From assembly GCA_035406685.1 (NCBI GenBank), contig DAONLM010000006.1:1-35381 (forward strand): 35,381 bases of DNA, in the 5' to 3' direction. Below the pieces are notes generated by a model that did not search any database, had not been told where the DNA came from, and was given only the letters and a program-made list of their open reading frames with translations. Shown here piece by piece: positions 35,236 through 35,381 of the stretch. The translations under genes were made by a program, and so were the position numbers. Each line of letters opens with the position of its first letter. Positions within the stretch are counted from its first letter, which is position 1. Origin of the DNA: DAONLM01 sp035406685. Its GTDB lineage: Bacteria > Spirochaetota > GWE2-31-10 > MWDO01.

Positions 35236-35381
35236 ATGAATAATATTAATTTAACAAACTACAATGCTGAACATGAGTTTCACTTTGTAGTAAAATCAGA
35301 AATGAAAAAAAGGCTTGTAAAAATATCAGAAAAATTAAATTTATCTTTATCAAAACTTGTTGTGTATATTCTTCAATTGTT
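35236..35381 (+). CDS. Putative ribbon-helix-helix family protein, paralogue B (partial)
   Basis: Starts at ATG 35236 with GGAGG upstream and runs off the window after 48 codons. The visible part (MNNINLTNYNAEHEFHFVVK, SEMKKRLVKISEKLNLSLS, KLVVYILQL) aligns with the first 50 residues of the protein at 24987-25529: shared MNNI, EHE, MKKRL, N-S-LS and VYILQL, one strand followed by two helices of an RHH-like unit. The second unit and C-terminus are outside the window. With the matching upstream region this shows a dispersed family within the genome. Confidence 0.65.
   Translation, partial: MNNINLTNYNAEHEFHFVVKSEMKKRLVKISEKLNLSLSKLVVYILQL

Noticed and set aside
1..35381. tRNA or rRNA genes.
   Set aside because: No cloverleaf-compatible T-arm sequence or rRNA-like GC-rich block was seen while reading; a covariance search could not be run.

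Overview
The window is AT-rich bacterial chromosome with dense genes, short intergenic gaps and sigma-70-type promoters. Its content points to a spirochaete (phylum Spirochaetota), an inference from gene content rather than from a marker gene. The evidence is two very long coiled-coil proteins with an N-terminal membrane anchor and C-terminal helix-turn-helix (the architecture I associate with spirochaetal 'SpiroCoCo' proteins), a Leptospira-like leucine-rich-repeat lipoprotein, TPR exported proteins, and small paralogous proteins that resemble the Leptospira DUF1564 family. I see no rRNA, tRNA or CRISPR array.

Layout. 1-825: end of a beta-propeller-like protein, then a gene-poor stretch holding a decayed IS982-like transposase. 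826-4519 (+): a four-domain sulfur/persulfide protein (CoA-disulfide-reductase, rhodanese, TusA and DsrE modules), then a class III adenylate cyclase behind a degenerate receiver domain. 4512-7732 (-): arginine cluster argB-argD-carA, read from one good promoter through a ~110-nt leader carrying a long dyad. 8020-8820 (-): exported TPR protein with a strong terminator. 9328-22342 (-): two paralogous giant coiled-coil genes in one operon. The first is broken in this assembly by a 100-N gap that falls inside a 174-bp tandem repeat; it is most likely one gene of at least ~3,000 codons. 22548-24824: HPt phosphotransfer protein, a spore-photoproduct-lyase-like radical SAM protein and an unknown protein overlapping it. 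24987-25529 (-) and 35236-end (+): two members of a small family that looks like two ribbon-helix-helix units in one chain, sharing nearly the same ~80-bp upstream region. 25878-29609: membrane-anchored repeat protein, LRR lipoprotein, and a CmpB-type membrane domain fused to an HD hydrolase. 29826-30287: a gene split by an in-frame stop codon. 30368-32388: TPR-like protein and LarC. 32577-35081 (-): YejB-type peptide ABC permease and an exported lipase-like hydrolase.

The most interesting system is the giant coiled-coil pair. Both proteins have one N-terminal membrane helix, a rod built from ~153-residue repeats whose lengths differ mostly by 11-residue steps, and a strongly conserved C-terminal module ending in a helix-turn-helix. 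This suggests a membrane-anchored filament or a membrane-to-DNA (or membrane-to-partner) spacer. Other notable points are three genes whose -10 box lies exactly 6 nt before the ATG (predicted leaderless mRNAs), three convergent gene pairs that overlap at their stop codons, and the shared operator-like element of the ribbon-helix-helix family.
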